64,000 nucleotides of DNA from Streptomyces peucetius (GCF_025854275.1 NZ_CP107567.1:6510001-6574000), one strand, 5' to 3'. Positions 9,229-19,668 are shown, counted from the stretch's first letter. Notes: generated by a model from the letters alone, not told the origin. A program made the numbers and translations.

Positions 9229-9951
9229 ATGTCCTGGCACCGCGAGCTGCTGGTCGGCTTCGATCTGGAGACGACGGGGACCGATCCGCTCGACGCACGT
9301 ATCGTCACGGCGGCCGTCGTCGAACTGCGCGCGGGTGAGCCGGTGCGGAGCCACGGCTGGATGGCGGACCCGGGGATAAGCATCCCGGCACAGGCCTCCG
9401 CCATCCACGGCATCAGCAACGAGCGTGCGTCGGCGGAGGGCCGCCCCCCGCACGAGGTGGTCGACGAGATCGCCGAGATGCTCTGCGGGCACTGGCTGCG
9501 GGGCGTCCCGGTCGTCGCGTACAACGCCGCCTTCGACCTGACGCTGCTGGCCGCCGAGTTGCAGCGGCACGGCCTGCCCTCGCTGACCGAGCGGCTGGCC
9601 GGCCGGCCGGTCGGCCCCGTCATCGATCCGTACACGATCGACCGGGCCGTCGACCGGTACCGCAAGGGCAAGCGCACCCTGGAAGCGGTCTGCGTCGAGT
9701 ACGGAGTGGTGCTCGGCAGCGCCCACCACGCCGACGCGGACGCCCGCGCCGCGGTCCTGGTCGCCTGCGCGATAGCCGAGCGGCACGCCATGGTGGCCTC
9801 CCTCGCCGTGGCGGAGCTGCACGACCGGCAGGTGGACTGGTACGCCCAGTGGGCGACGGACTTCCAGCGCTTCCTGCGCCGCAAGGGCACAGCGGGCGCG
9901 GTGGTCGACACGTCCTGGCCGATGCGGGAACTGGCCCCGGTAGCCGGCTGA
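9229..9951 (+). CDS. DEDDh 3'-5' exonuclease (DnaQ-like)
   Basis: A 240-aa exonuclease domain protein. Seen: ExoI motif FDLETTGTD (metal-binding Asp and Glu), ExoII motif VAYNAAFDLTLL, and ExoIII motif HHADADARA with the catalytic His and Asp. These are the DEDDh residues of DNA polymerase III epsilon and related nucleases. It is a free-standing nuclease, because no polymerase or BRCT/GIY domain is attached. The start at 9229 is supported by GAGAAGGGGGG just upstream. A proofreading, repair or RNA-processing role cannot be distinguished. It is followed by a hairpin and a convergent gene. Confidence 0.92.
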   Translation: MSWHRELLVGFDLETTGTDPLDARIVTAAVVELRAGEPVRSHGWMADPGISIPAQASAIHGISNERASAEGRPPHEVVDEIAEMLCGHWLRGVPVVAYNAAFDLTLLAAELQRHGLPSLTERLAGRPVGPVIDPYTIDRAVDRYRKGKRTLEAVCVEYGVVLGSAHHADADARAAVLVACAIAERHAMVASLAVAELHDRQVDWYAQWATDFQRFLRRKGTAGAVVDTSWPMRELAPVAG

Positions 9952-9983
9952 CGCCCGGCGTCCACGGCCCGGACCGCCGGGCG
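9952..9983 (+). terminator. Hairpin directly after the exonuclease stop
   Basis: CGCCCGGCG at 9952-9960 pairs perfectly with CGCCGGGCG at 9975-9983 across a 14-nt loop, starting on the base after the TGA. It lacks a T-tract. Confidence 0.55.
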
Positions 9984-10070
9984 CCCGGCCCGGGTCCGGT
10001 CGTCGGCACGGCAAGGCCCGGCCCGGTCCGCCGCGCCCCGCCGCGTTCGCGGAGTGGGCGAGGTGGGCGG

Positions 10071-10922
10071 TCAGAAGGGGTACCAGCGCACCTCGGGGTC
10101 TTCGTCGCGCAAGGAGGCGACCCGGCGACGGAATTCGGTCAGGGCCTTGGGGTTGGACGGCGCGTGCTGGGCGACCCAGGCGCAGCTGGCCGTCTCGCGG
10201 GCGCCTCGCAGGACCGCGCAGCCGTCCCACTCGCGCACGTCCCAGCCGTATGCGTCGATGAAGGCGTCGTACGCCCCAGGGTCGAGGCCGTAGCGGTCGC
10301 GGGACAGGGCCATGACCACCAGGTCGTGCTCGCGCAGATCCGAGGAGACGGTCTCCAGGTCGACCAGGACCGGGCCGTCGGGTCCCACGTGGACGTTGCG
10401 GGGCAGCGCGTCGCCGTGGATCGGGCCGGGCGGCAGGTGCGGAGAGAGCTCGGCGGCAGCGGTCGCGAAACCGTCACGGCGCCCCCGCAGATAGTCGGCG
10501 TCGGCCGGGTCGATCGCGTCGCCCGCCAGCCGCAGCCAGCGTTCGACGCCGCCGAGCAGTTCGCGGCGGGGCAGCTCGAAGGAAGGGGGATCAAGTGCGT
10601 GGACCAGACGCAGCAGGTGAGCGAGGTCGACGGGCCGTGCCGGGCGCACGGCGTCGGGCAGCCGGTGCCACACGGTCACCGGATGGCCGTCGATCAGCCG
10701 CGGGACCGGCTCGGCGGCCCGTACCGCCGGCACACCGGCCGCCTCCAGCCAGCCGGCGACGGCCAGTTCCCGCTCCGCTCGTGCCAGCAGGCCCGCGTCC
10801 CTGCCGACCTTCACCACCTCCCGGTCCGTCGCGAACACGGCGTTCTCGCCGAGCGCCAGCAGGGCGGCTCCCCTCGGGAAGCCGGCCGCCGCCAGTACCT
10901 CGCGTGCCCGTGTCTCGTCCAT
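10071..10922 (-). CDS. Aminoglycoside phosphotransferase-family kinase-like protein
   Basis: A 283-aa protein of the APH/choline-kinase-like fold. Seen: catalytic loop IHGDALPRNV (HxDxxxxN, about residues 177-186) and a metal-binding Asp in VLVDLETVSSD, where DxE/D replaces the usual DFE. An N-terminal ATP-binding lobe (VFATDREVVKVGR, with the Lys) is present. Such proteins phosphorylate small molecules including aminoglycosides and macrolides, but the substrate cannot be read from sequence. This should not be taken as a resistance gene. The ATG at 10922 lies 146 bp from the divergent sugar ABC operon. Confidence 0.85.
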   Translation of the reverse strand: MDETRAREVLAAAGFPRGAALLALGENAVFATDREVVKVGRDAGLLARAERELAVAGWLEAAGVPAVRAAEPVPRLIDGHPVTVWHRLPDAVRPARPVDLAHLLRLVHALDPPSFELPRRELLGGVERWLRLAGDAIDPADADYLRGRRDGFATAAAELSPHLPPGPIHGDALPRNVHVGPDGPVLVDLETVSSDLREHDLVVMALSRDRYGLDPGAYDAFIDAYGWDVREWDGCAVLRGARETASCAWVAQHAPSNPKALTEFRRRVASLRDEDPEVRWYPF

Positions 10923-10979
10923 CGCCCTCTCCCAGCACCGTCGTGAACCCGACAAAGTCTCGCATCCACGCAGGTCGCC

Positions 10980-11008
10980 TTGACGAACCAACCACCCGTC
11001 AGCACGAT
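10980..11008 (+). promoter_or_regulatory. Promoter of the sugar ABC operon
   Basis: TTGACG (10980-10985) is followed after 17 bp by CACGAT (11003-11008), a vegetative-type -35/-10 pair. It lies 60 bp before the GTG of the first permease. Confidence 0.5.
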
Positions 11009-11068
11009 GACACAGGCCGCCGGGACGGCCGTGCATACCGCTACGAGCCGCCCGAAGGAGTCGCATAC

Positions 11069-12049
11069 GTGACATCGACGACCCCGACGGCGCGGTCCGG
11101 GAAGAGCACGGCCCGGACCAGGGGCGCCGGAGACGACAGAGGCAGACCGCGCGGGGCGGGCAGACCACGCCGCGGACGGGTGGCCGACCACGGGGCCTGG
11201 TTCCTCGTCCTGCCCGCGCTGATCCCCATCCTGGTGCTGAGCGTGGGACCGCTGCTCTACGGCATCGCGCTCGCCTTCACCGACTCGCAGGCCGGACGCA
11301 CCGAGCCCACCGAGTGGATCGGCACGCTCAACTTCCAGGACCTGCTGCACGACACCCTGTTCTGGGACTCGTTCCGGATCGGCCTGCTGTGGGCGGTCGG
11401 CGTGACCGTCCCGCAGTTTCTCCTCGCGCTGGGTCTGGCGCTGCTGCTCGACCAGCGGCTGCGGATGCGCTGGCTCGCCCGGGCACTGGCGATCGTGCCC
11501 TGGGCGATGCCGGAGGTCGTCGTCGGCATCATGTGGCGGCTCGTCTACAACCCGGACGCGGGCATCCTCAACGAGAGCATCCGGAGCCTTGGCCTCGGTG
11601 AGGGCAGGGACTGGCTCACCGGGCTCGCCACCGCACTGCCGGCGGTGATCGTCGTGGGGATCTGGGCGGGCATGCCGCAGACCACGGTCGCCCTGCTCGC
11701 CGGACTGCAGAACACACCGCACGAGCTGCACGAGGCGGCCGCCCTCGACGGCGCCGGCGCCTGGCGCAGGTTCCGTACGGTCACCTGGCCGGCGATCAGG
11801 CCCGTCGCGCTCGCGATCACCGCCCTCAACTTCATCTGGAACTTCAACTCCTTCGCCCTGGTGTATGTGCTCACCAACGGCGGACCGGGCGGCCGGACCC
11901 GGCTTCCCATGCTGTTCGCGTACGAAGAGGCCTTCCGCTACGGCCAGTTCGGCTACGCGGCGGCGATGGGCTGCGTGATGGTCGCCGTGATCTCCGTGAT
12001 GCTCGCCTTCCACCTCGTGGGACGGCTCAAGGGAGGCGATGACGGATGA
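11069..12049 (+). CDS. Sugar ABC transporter permease (MalF/UgpA type)
   Basis: A 326-aa inner-membrane subunit of a CUT1-family carbohydrate importer. It has six predicted membrane segments, the first at WFLVLPALIPILVLSVGPLLY. The cytoplasmic EAA loop (HELHEAAALDGAGAWRRFRTVTWPAIRP) docks the ATPase. The GTG start at 11069 has GAAGGAG 8 nt upstream. The first 40 residues are basic and low-complexity. It is first in a three-gene operon overlapping the next gene by ATGA. No ATPase is encoded here. Streptomyces sugar importers commonly share the ATPase MsiK encoded elsewhere. Confidence 0.93.
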   Translation: MTSTTPTARSGKSTARTRGAGDDRGRPRGAGRPRRGRVADHGAWFLVLPALIPILVLSVGPLLYGIALAFTDSQAGRTEPTEWIGTLNFQDLLHDTLFWDSFRIGLLWAVGVTVPQFLLALGLALLLDQRLRMRWLARALAIVPWAMPEVVVGIMWRLVYNPDAGILNESIRSLGLGEGRDWLTGLATALPAVIVVGIWAGMPQTTVALLAGLQNTPHELHEAAALDGAGAWRRFRTVTWPAIRPVALAITALNFIWNFNSFALVYVLTNGGPGGRTRLPMLFAYEEAFRYGQFGYAAAMGCVMVAVISVMLAFHLVGRLKGGDDG

Positions 12050-12888
12050 CGGCCCGACGCATCGGCAGGGCGGGGAGAGCCGGGCAGTACGCCGCGCTGC
12101 TGGCGTACCTGGTCTTCCTCGCGTTCCCGTTCCTGTGGCTGATCTCGACCGCGTTCAAGCCGCCGCGTGAACTCGGTTCGCTGCATCCCACCTGGATTCC
12201 TGAGGACCCGACCCTGGCGAACTTCCGGCAGGCCTTCGACGAGCAGCCGCTGCTCCGGGCCGCCGGCAACAGTCTGGTCGCGGCCCTCGCCGCCGCGCTG
12301 ATCGCCGTGGTGATCGCGACCCCCATGGCGTACACGATGGCCCGCAACCGCGGCAGGCTCACGACGGCGGCCACCGGCTGGGTCGTGGTCAGCCAGGCGT
12401 TCCCGTTCGTCCTGGTGATCATTCCGCTTTTCCTGATCCTGAAGAACCTCCATCTGATCAACACCCTGGTCGGTCTGATCACGGTCTATGTGGTGTGGTC
12501 ACTGCCGTTCGCGCTGTGGATGCTGGTCGGCTATGTGCGGGCGGTGCCGATGGAGCTGGAGGAGGCCGCCTCGGTCGACGGGGCCGGCCGGCTGCGTACG
12601 CTCGTGTCGGTCACCGCGCCGCTGCTCGCGCCGGGCATCGTCGCCACCGCGCTGTTCGCGTTCATCACCGCGTGGAACGAGTTCTTCTTCGCGCTCGTCC
12701 TGCTCAAGACCCCGGAGAAGCAGACCTTGCCGGTCGTCCTCACCCACTTCCTGGGCGCGGAGGGTGTCGCCGACCTCGGGCCGCTCGCCGCGGCCGCCTT
12801 CCTCGCGACGATCCCCTCGCTCGTCATCTTCGCCGTCATCCAGAAGCGGATCACGGGCGGCATGCTGGCAGGGGCGGTGAAGAGCTGA
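12046..12888 (+). CDS. Sugar ABC transporter permease (MalG/UgpE type)
   Basis: A 280-aa second permease of the CUT1 importer. It has six membrane spans, starting at YAALLAYLVFLAFPFLWLISTAFKPP. The EAA loop reads MELEEAASVDGAGRLRTLVS, and the C-terminal IQKRITGGMLAGAVKS ending is typical of MalG-like proteins. It overlaps the first permease by 4 nt (ATGA) and the binding-protein gene by 1 nt (TGATG), so the three genes are translationally coupled. Confidence 0.93.
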   Translation: MTARRIGRAGRAGQYAALLAYLVFLAFPFLWLISTAFKPPRELGSLHPTWIPEDPTLANFRQAFDEQPLLRAAGNSLVAALAAALIAVVIATPMAYTMARNRGRLTTAATGWVVVSQAFPFVLVIIPLFLILKNLHLINTLVGLITVYVVWSLPFALWMLVGYVRAVPMELEEAASVDGAGRLRTLVSVTAPLLAPGIVATALFAFITAWNEFFFALVLLKTPEKQTLPVVLTHFLGAEGVADLGPLAAAAFLATIPSLVIFAVIQKRITGGMLAGAVKS

Positions 12889-14192
12889 TGCGCGCACAGG
12901 GACGACGAGGCCGGCTGCTCACTGCCGCCGCCGCACTCGCTCTGCTGATGACGGGCTGCTCCGGCGGCCCGGCCCGCGACGACGGCACGGTCCGGCTCCG
13001 TTTCCAGTCGCTGGCCTGGCAGAAGGAGTCCGTCGACGCCAACAAGGAGCTGGTGAGGGAGTGGAACGCCGCCCACCCCGACATCCAGGTCGAGTACGTC
13101 CAGGGCAGCTGGGACAGCGTGCACGACCAGTTGCTGACCTCGTTCGAGGGCGGCGAGGCGCCCGACGTGATCCATGACGCCTCCGACGATCTCGCCGACT
13201 TCGCCTACGGCGGTTATCTCGCCGACCTGACGGAGCTGCTCCCGGAGCGCCTGAAATCGGACATCCCGGAGCAGAGCTGGGAGACGACGACGTTCGGCGA
13301 CGGTGTCTACGGTGTCCCGTTCCTCCAGGAGCCGCGGGTACTGATCGCCAACACGAAGATCCTCCGAGCGTCCGGGGTGCGGGTGCCGACGGCCGCGAAG
13401 CCATGGAGCTGGGCGGAGTTCCGTCAGGTCACCAAGGATCTGACGGAGCGGATGGGGGACGGGAAGTATGCCGTCGCCTGGCCGCTCAAGGAGCCCGTCT
13501 CCGTCACGCTCAACCTCGGCCTCTCCGCCGGCGGCCGGCTGTTCCACCGCGGTGACGACGGCAAGGTCACCGTCGACTTCCAAGGCGGCGACGCCGTGGT
13601 GCCCAGGACGATCCACGACCAGGTGAACGTCGACCGGAGCGCCTCGCGCAGCACGCTCGGCATGGGCGGCTCCGACTCGCTTCCCGGCTTCTTCGGCGGC
13701 AAGTACGCGATGGTCCCGCTGGGCTTCTCCTACCGGCAGCAGATAGCGCAGCAGGCACCGGAGGGCTTCGAGTGGACCGTGCTGCCCGCTCCGGCCGGCC
13801 CCGGCGGGCCGGTCCAGGGCGTGAGCCCGCAGACGCTGTCGATCTCCGAGGACAGTGCGCACAAGAGGGAGGCCATGCGGTTCGTCGACTTCATGCTCCG
13901 CCCGCCGAACATGGTGCGGCTGGCGAAGGGCGACTGGATGCTGCCGACCGGCACGCAGGCTCTGAAGGACCCGGCTCTGCACACGCCGGAGCACGGCTGG
14001 GCGACCGGCGCCGCTCTCGCGAGGAGCCTGAGATCCGCGCCGGCGCAGTCGGTGCGCGGCTACCCGGAGTGGAAGGACAAGGTGGCGACGCCCGCGTACC
14101 AGGAGTACTACAGCGGCGCGATCGACGAGAAGGAGCTGAAGGAGCGGCTGACACGGGACGGGAATCTGGTGCTGGCCCGCTACCAGCGCTGA
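12888..14192 (+). CDS. Extracellular sugar-binding lipoprotein of the ABC importer
   Basis: A 434-aa family-1 solute-binding lipoprotein. The N-terminus has basic residues, a hydrophobic core and lipobox LMTGC (Cys about residue 21) for lipid anchoring. The mature part shows the fold hallmarks APDVIHDASDDLADFAYGGYLADL and GVYGVPFLQEPRVLIANTKIL. It delivers sugar to the two upstream permeases. Gene order (permease, permease, binding protein) is reversed from the common Streptomyces order, and no LacI/ROK regulator is adjacent. The substrate is unknown. The convergent xylanase next door makes xylo-oligosaccharides a possible guess only. Confidence 0.92.
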   Translation: MRAQGRRGRLLTAAAALALLMTGCSGGPARDDGTVRLRFQSLAWQKESVDANKELVREWNAAHPDIQVEYVQGSWDSVHDQLLTSFEGGEAPDVIHDASDDLADFAYGGYLADLTELLPERLKSDIPEQSWETTTFGDGVYGVPFLQEPRVLIANTKILRASGVRVPTAAKPWSWAEFRQVTKDLTERMGDGKYAVAWPLKEPVSVTLNLGLSAGGRLFHRGDDGKVTVDFQGGDAVVPRTIHDQVNVDRSASRSTLGMGGSDSLPGFFGGKYAMVPLGFSYRQQIAQQAPEGFEWTVLPAPAGPGGPVQGVSPQTLSISEDSAHKREAMRFVDFMLRPPNMVRLAKGDWMLPTGTQALKDPALHTPEHGWATGAALARSLRSAPAQSVRGYPEWKDKVATPAYQEYYSGAIDEKELKERLTRDGNLVLARYQR

Positions 14193-14195
14193 CGA

Positions 14196-14225
14196 CGGCG
14201 CGACGACCGGGTGGTCGCCGCGCCG
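14196..14225. terminator. Hairpin between ABC operon and xylanase gene
   Basis: A 13-bp stem with one mismatch (14196-14208 against 14213-14225) and a 4-nt loop starts 3 nt after the binding-protein stop. It sits between convergent genes, so it may serve both. Confidence 0.6.
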
Positions 14226-14248
14226 CGCGGGTGCTCGCCGTCAGGCGG

Positions 14249-15785
<1,537 letters not shown>

Positions 15786-15786
15786 C

Positions 15787-15820
15787 GGAAAATTTCTCGA
15801 AACTTATCGAAAATATATTC
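15787..15820. promoter_or_regulatory. GAAA/TTTC motif cluster upstream of the xylanase -35
   Basis: GGAAAATTTC (15787-15796) is followed by TCGAAAC and ATCGAAAAT. These resemble the GAAA/TTTC upstream sequences described for Streptomyces xylanase genes. They form an A/T-rich patch directly next to the -35 box. Confidence 0.5.
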
Positions 15821-15930
15821 TGGGCGGGGTGGGAAGGTCGGTCGGACTGAACTGCAGGAAAGGTTCCTACCCGCAGGAATGGGTGAGTTAGAAGTCGGCG
15901 CAAAAATGGTCCACGCTTGTCTGCCTGATT

Positions 15931-15941
15931 CGAAAGTTTCG
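15931..15941. promoter_or_regulatory. CGAAAGTTTCG palindrome
   Basis: This 11-bp interrupted palindrome (CGAAA-G-TTTCG) has the form of the xylan-related operator motif found upstream of Streptomyces xylanolytic genes. It lies 309 bp upstream of the xylanase start and 55 bp before the glycosyltransferase start, so it could serve either gene. Confidence 0.5.
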
Positions 15942-15961
15942 GGCGGTGGGGAATAGGAGGC

Positions 15962-15990
15962 TGCACGAGACGTCTCGTCTCGTTTACTCT
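15962..15990 (+). promoter_or_regulatory. Leaderless promoter of the glycosyltransferase with embedded operator
   Basis: TGCACG (15962-15967), 17-bp spacer, TACTCT (15985-15990), then 6 nt to the ATG at 15997. No ribosome-binding site is present. The perfect 14-bp palindrome ACGAGACGTCTCGT (15965-15978) overlaps the -35 box and spacer, as a TetR-type operator would. Confidence 0.55.
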
Positions 15991-15996
15991 CCTCGC

Positions 15997-17196
15997 ATGA
16001 CTGAACCGCAGCGTGCCCACATCGCCATGTTCTCCATCGCGGCCCCCGGGCATGTGAACCCGAGCCTGGAAGTGATCCGCGAGCTCGTCGCCCGCGGACA
16101 CCGCGTCAGCTACGCGATCCCCGCGTCCTTCGCCGACCGGATCGCCGAGACGGGCGCGGAGCCGGTCATCTACAAGTCGACACTCCCCACCGAGGACGAG
16201 CCGGACGCCTGGGGCACGGAACTGATCGACAACATCGAACCGTTCCTGAACGACGCCATGCAGGTCCTGCCGCAGCTCGCCGAGGCGTTCGAAGGAGACG
16301 AGCCGGACCTCGTCATCCACGACATCACCTCGTACCCGGCTATGGTCCTCGCCCATCGCTGGGGCGTCCCCGCCGTCTCCCTCTCACCCAATCTCGTCGC
16401 CTGGGAGGGCTACGAGAAGGAAATCGGCGAGCCGATGACGGCCGAGCTCAAGGCGTCGGAGCGCGGCAGGGCGTACTGCGCACGCTTCGTCAACTGGCTG
16501 GCGGAGAACGGGATCACCACGCACCCCGACCGGTTCGTCGGGCGGCCCCGCCGCAGCATCGTCCTCATCCCCCGGGCACTGCAGCCCAACGCCGACCGGG
16601 TGGACGAATCGGTGTACTCGTTCGTCGGCGCGTGCCAGGGCGACCGGGCCAGCCAGGGGGAGTGGCAGCGGCCGGCGGGTGCCGAGAAGGTGCTCCTCGT
16701 GTCCCTCGGTTCCACCTTCACCAAGCAGCCCGGCTTCTACCGCGAGTGCGTGAAAGCCTTCGGTGACCTGCCCGGCTGGCACATGGTGCTCCAGATCGGG
16801 CGGTACGTGGACGAGTCCGAACTGGGACCGCTGCCCGGCAACGTCGAAGTGCATTCCTGGGTACCGCAGTCGGCGATCCTCGAGCAGGCCGACGCGTTCA
16901 TCACCCACGCCGGCGCGGGCGGCAGCCAGGAGGGCCTGGCCACCGCCACGCCCATGGTCGCCGTACCGCAGGCGGTCGACCAGTTCGGCAACGCGAACAT
17001 GCTCGTGGGGCTGGGGGTCGCGCGACGCGTCGACACCGACGCGCCGGCGGAGGTGCTGCGCGAGGCGGTGCTGTCCGTCGCCTCCGACCCGGAGGTCGCG
17101 GAACGCCTGGCGTCCATCCGGGCGGGGATGGGCCGCGAGGGTGGCACGCGGCGGGCGGCGGACCTGATCGAGGCGGAGCTGGGCGGGGTGCGGTAG
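15997..17196 (+). CDS. Macrolide-family glycosyltransferase (MGT, GT1)
   Basis: A 399-aa cytoplasmic GT-B fold enzyme transferring sugar from a UDP-sugar to a small acceptor, similar to the OleD/Mgt macrolide-inactivating group. Seen: N-terminal [32 protein letters not shown] with the catalytic His in GHVNP, and the C-terminal donor motif [42 protein letters not shown] (split here only by function). The DQF end of the motif fits UDP-glucose-type donors. The gene stands alone with no biosynthetic cluster around it, so self-resistance or detoxification is more likely than product formation. The start is leaderless, behind a palindromic operator. Confidence 0.92.
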   Translation: MTEPQRAHIAMFSIAAPGHVNPSLEVIRELVARGHRVSYAIPASFADRIAETGAEPVIYKSTLPTEDEPDAWGTELIDNIEPFLNDAMQVLPQLAEAFEGDEPDLVIHDITSYPAMVLAHRWGVPAVSLSPNLVAWEGYEKEIGEPMTAELKASERGRAYCARFVNWLAENGITTHPDRFVGRPRRSIVLIPRALQPNADRVDESVYSFVGACQGDRASQGEWQRPAGAEKVLLVSLGSTFTKQPGFYRECVKAFGDLPGWHMVLQIGRYVDESELGPLPGNVEVHSWVPQSAILEQADAFITHAGAGGSQEGLATATPMVAVPQAVDQFGNANMLVGLGVARRVDTDAPAEVLREAVLSVASDPEVAERLASIRAGMGREGGTRRAADLIEAELGGVR

Positions 17197-17209
17197 GGAG
17201 CGGGCGGGG

Positions 17210-17346
17210 GCCTGTTCCCCACCCCGCCCCTTCCCGAAACCGGGCTCCGCCCGGACCCGGTACCGCGCTTCGCGCGGCGCCTCAATCGCCAGGGGTCCGG
17301 GGGCGGAGCCCCCGGTTCGGGAAGGGGCGGGGTGGGGTGGGGGAAC
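17210..17346. repeat. Palindromic intergenic element, copy 2
   Basis: Left arm 17210-17244 and right arm from about 17310 to 17346 are inverted copies of the same GC-rich sequence. The left 76 bp, read on the minus strand, match 2761-2837 with one substitution and one small indel region. It directly follows the glycosyltransferase stop. Confidence 0.85.
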
Positions 17347-17839
17347 GGCTCGCCGCAGGCGCCACGCACCCGCAGCCCGCACCCGCTCCGCCCCCACCGC
17401 GCCGCCCCCTCCCGTCGCGAAATCCGTGCGGACGTGTGTGAGTTGCGTGTATGAATGCGCATAAACGTGGTCCGCGCGTGGGGCCGGTGTGCCGGGATTC
17501 TGTGCACGGCATTTCCGGCTGCTCCGAAGTTACGGGCGTATTCAGGCCGTCTCGTTCTGCCGCACGGTGACTCCGGTGGTGGTACCGCCGTCTCCTTTAC
17601 GGCGCGCATTCCCGGCAACAGGGCTCGAAGCCCCTTAACACCAAAGGCTGTTGGCCTTCCCGTCCGACTTGGCAGTGCGGTGGCCGATTTCTTATTGCGA
17701 AACCTTGTTGACCATGTCACAGCTGCTTGAAGGCCTTGATCTGAGCCCGTCAATCGGTCAGGGTTTCGAACCAGCCCCGGGAGATCTTCCGTCCACGGGG
17801 CGATCCCCCCACAAAAAGATGACGAGGAGACCCCTCTTC
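17347..17839. other. Non-coding leader/promoter region of the subtilisin gene
   Basis: No convincing gene lies in these 493 bp. Frames through it lack codon bias and conserved motifs. The composition falls below the surrounding GC content, fitting a regulatory region. TTGACC at 17708-17713 could be a -35 box, but no well-spaced -10 follows. TGTATGAATGCGCATAAACG at 17448-17467 faintly resembles an ARG box. Confidence 0.5.
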
Positions 17840-19039
17840 ATGGCAACTCACAAGCGCGCGAGCAGGATCAAGCTCACCGCCGCCATAACCGCCGTGGCCG
17901 CCGCAGCAGGCGTCACGCTGCTCAACACGTCCTTCGCCGGAGCGGCAGCTCCCGCCGAGGGCAAGATCTACGGTGCGAACGCCGAAGGCGCCGTCGCCGG
18001 CAGCTACATCGTCATGCTGGACGAGAAGGCCGACAAGAAGGGTCTGGCCAAGGAATACGGCGGCACGCTGCAGCGCAACTACAGCTCCGCCATCAACGGT
18101 TTCTCCGCCAGCGGTCTCTCCGAGACCGAGGCCAAGCGCCTCGCCGCCGACCCGGCCGTCGCCAAGGTCGTGCAGAACAAGAAGTTCACCATCGACGCCA
18201 CCCAGGACAACCCGCCGTCCTGGGGGCTCGACCGGGTCGACCAGACCGACACGGCCGGGGACAGCAAGTACACCTACCCGGACAGCGCCGGTGAAGGCGT
18301 GACCGCGTACGTCATCGACACCGGAGTCCGCATCTCCCACCAGGACTTCGAGGGCCGTGCCACCCACGGCTTCGACGCCGTGGACAACGACGACTCCGCC
18401 GACGACGGCAACGGCCACGGCACCCATGTCGCCGGCACCATCGCCGGTGCGGCGCACGGAGTCGCCAAGAAGGCGAAGATCGTCGCCGTCCGCGTGCTCG
18501 ACGACAACGGTTCCGGCACCACCGAGCAGGTCGTCGCCGGCATCGACTGGGTCACCCAGAACCACGAGGGCCCCTCCGTCGCCAACATGAGCCTCGGCGG
18601 CAGTGCCGACGAGGCGCTCGACGAGGCCGTGCGCAAGGCCATCGCCTCCGGTGTCACCTTCGGTGTCGCGGCCGGCAACGAGTCCTCCGACGCGGGCCAG
18701 GGCTCCCCGTCACGGGTGCAGGAGGCCCTCACCGTCGCCTCCTCCACCAAGGACGACACCCAGTCGGACTTCTCCAACTTCGGTGAGGTCGTGGACATCT
18801 ACGCCCCCGGCTCCGACATCACCTCGGCGTGGAACGACAGCGACGAGGGCACCAAGACCATCTCCGGCACCTCGATGGCGACCCCGCACGTCGTCGGCGC
18901 CGCCGCGGTCTACCTCGCCGGCCACCAGGACGCCACGCCGGAGCAGGTCGCCACCGCCCTCACGGACGGTGCGACGGCAGACAAGATCACCAACCCGAGC
19001 GCGGGCACGCCCAACAAGCTGCTGAAGGTCGTCGAGTGA
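17840..19039 (+). CDS. Secreted subtilisin-like serine protease (S8, with I9 propeptide)
   Basis: A 399-aa secreted protease. Signal peptide about residues 1-37 (KRASRIKL then a hydrophobic core, SFAGAAA). The I9-type propeptide covers about 55-118 (YIVMLDEKADKKGLAKEYGG). The catalytic domain has Asp160 in VIDTGV, His193 in GHGTHVAG, oxyanion Asn280 in AAGNES and Ser345 in SGTSMATPH. The domain is proteinase-K-like and ends close to the C-terminus without extra domains. The ATG at 17840 is preceded by GAGGAG; an in-frame ATG at 17819 lies before that site and is less likely. A strong hairpin follows the stop. Confidence 0.95.
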   Translation: MATHKRASRIKLTAAITAVAAAAGVTLLNTSFAGAAAPAEGKIYGANAEGAVAGSYIVMLDEKADKKGLAKEYGGTLQRNYSSAINGFSASGLSETEAKRLAADPAVAKVVQNKKFTIDATQDNPPSWGLDRVDQTDTAGDSKYTYPDSAGEGVTAYVIDTGVRISHQDFEGRATHGFDAVDNDDSADDGNGHGTHVAGTIAGAAHGVAKKAKIVAVRVLDDNGSGTTEQVVAGIDWVTQNHEGPSVANMSLGGSADEALDEAVRKAIASGVTFGVAAGNESSDAGQGSPSRVQEALTVASSTKDDTQSDFSNFGEVVDIYAPGSDITSAWNDSDEGTKTISGTSMATPHVVGAAAVYLAGHQDATPEQVATALTDGATADKITNPSAGTPNKLLKVVE

Positions 19040-19062
19040 CCGACGGCCCACGCTGCTGAACG

Positions 19063-19105
19063 CGGCGGTCGCCGTGCCCTCCCCCACGGGGCACGGTGGC
19101 CGCCG
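19063..19105 (+). terminator. Terminator hairpin after the subtilisin gene
   Basis: A 17-bp stem (19063-19079 with 19089-19105, two G-U wobbles) and an 8-nt loop. Its last base is 3 nt before the -10 box of the next gene. Confidence 0.7.
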
Positions 19106-19119
19106 TCTATCGTTCGGGC

Positions 19120-19668
19120 ATGACGACGAAGTATGCGGCACTCCTGCGCGGGATCAACGTCGGCGGCAGCAGGAAGGTCCCGATGCCGGAACTCCGCGCC
19201 GTCATCGGAAGTCTGGGCCACCGGGACGTCGCCACCTACCTGCAGAGCGGCAACGCGGTGTTCAGCAGCGACGAGAAGGACGAGGACCTGCTCGCCGCCG
19301 GACTGGAGCAGGCGATCGAGAAGGCGTTCGGCTTCCGGGTCGACACCCTGGTCCGCAGTGGCGCCTATCTGCGCGCGGTGGCCGACGCCTGCCCCTTCCC
19401 GGCGGCCTCGCTCGAAGGCAGGCAGCTGCACGTCACGTACTTCTCCGAGCCCGTCACCGCCGACCGGTTCGCGTCCGTCGACGCGGCGGCCCATCTGCCC
19501 GAGGAGTTCCGCCTCGGCGACCGCGCCCTGTATCTGTACGCGCCGGACGGCCTCGGCCGTTCGAAGCTCGCGGTGGCGCTCTCCCGGCCCGGCCTGCTCC
19601 AGGGCGTCGTCGCCACCAGCCGCAACTGGAACACCGTCGTCAAGCTCGTGGAGATGACCCGTGACTGA
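19120..19668 (+). CDS. DUF1697 family protein
   Basis: A 182-aa cytoplasmic protein of the DUF1697 family, whose hallmark is the N-terminal YAALLRGINVGGSRKVPMPELR and the C-terminal RNWNTVVKL. Function is unknown for the family. The start appears leaderless: TATCGT (19108-19113) lies 6 nt before the ATG and no ribosome-binding site is present. It overlaps the following gene by 8 nt, so the two are co-translated. Confidence 0.9.
   Translation: MTTKYAALLRGINVGGSRKVPMPELRAVIGSLGHRDVATYLQSGNAVFSSDEKDEDLLAAGLEQAIEKAFGFRVDTLVRSGAYLRAVADACPFPAASLEGRQLHVTYFSEPVTADRFASVDAAAHLPEEFRLGDRALYLYAPDGLGRSKLAVALSRPGLLQGVVATSRNWNTVVKLVEMTRD

Noticed and set aside
10071..10922. Antibiotic resistance gene (aminoglycoside kinase)
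   Set aside because: The fold is shared by many kinases of unrelated substrates, and no resistance-specific feature is visible.
15997..17196. Part of an antibiotic biosynthetic cluster
   Set aside because: The glycosyltransferase stands alone, with no polyketide, peptide or deoxysugar genes around it.
17448..17467. ARG-box-like sequence upstream of the subtilisin
   Set aside because: Only one half matches well and no arginine gene is near.
17455..17730. Open frame of 91 codons before the subtilisin
   Set aside because: Codon pattern and residue content do not look like protein, and there is no start signal.
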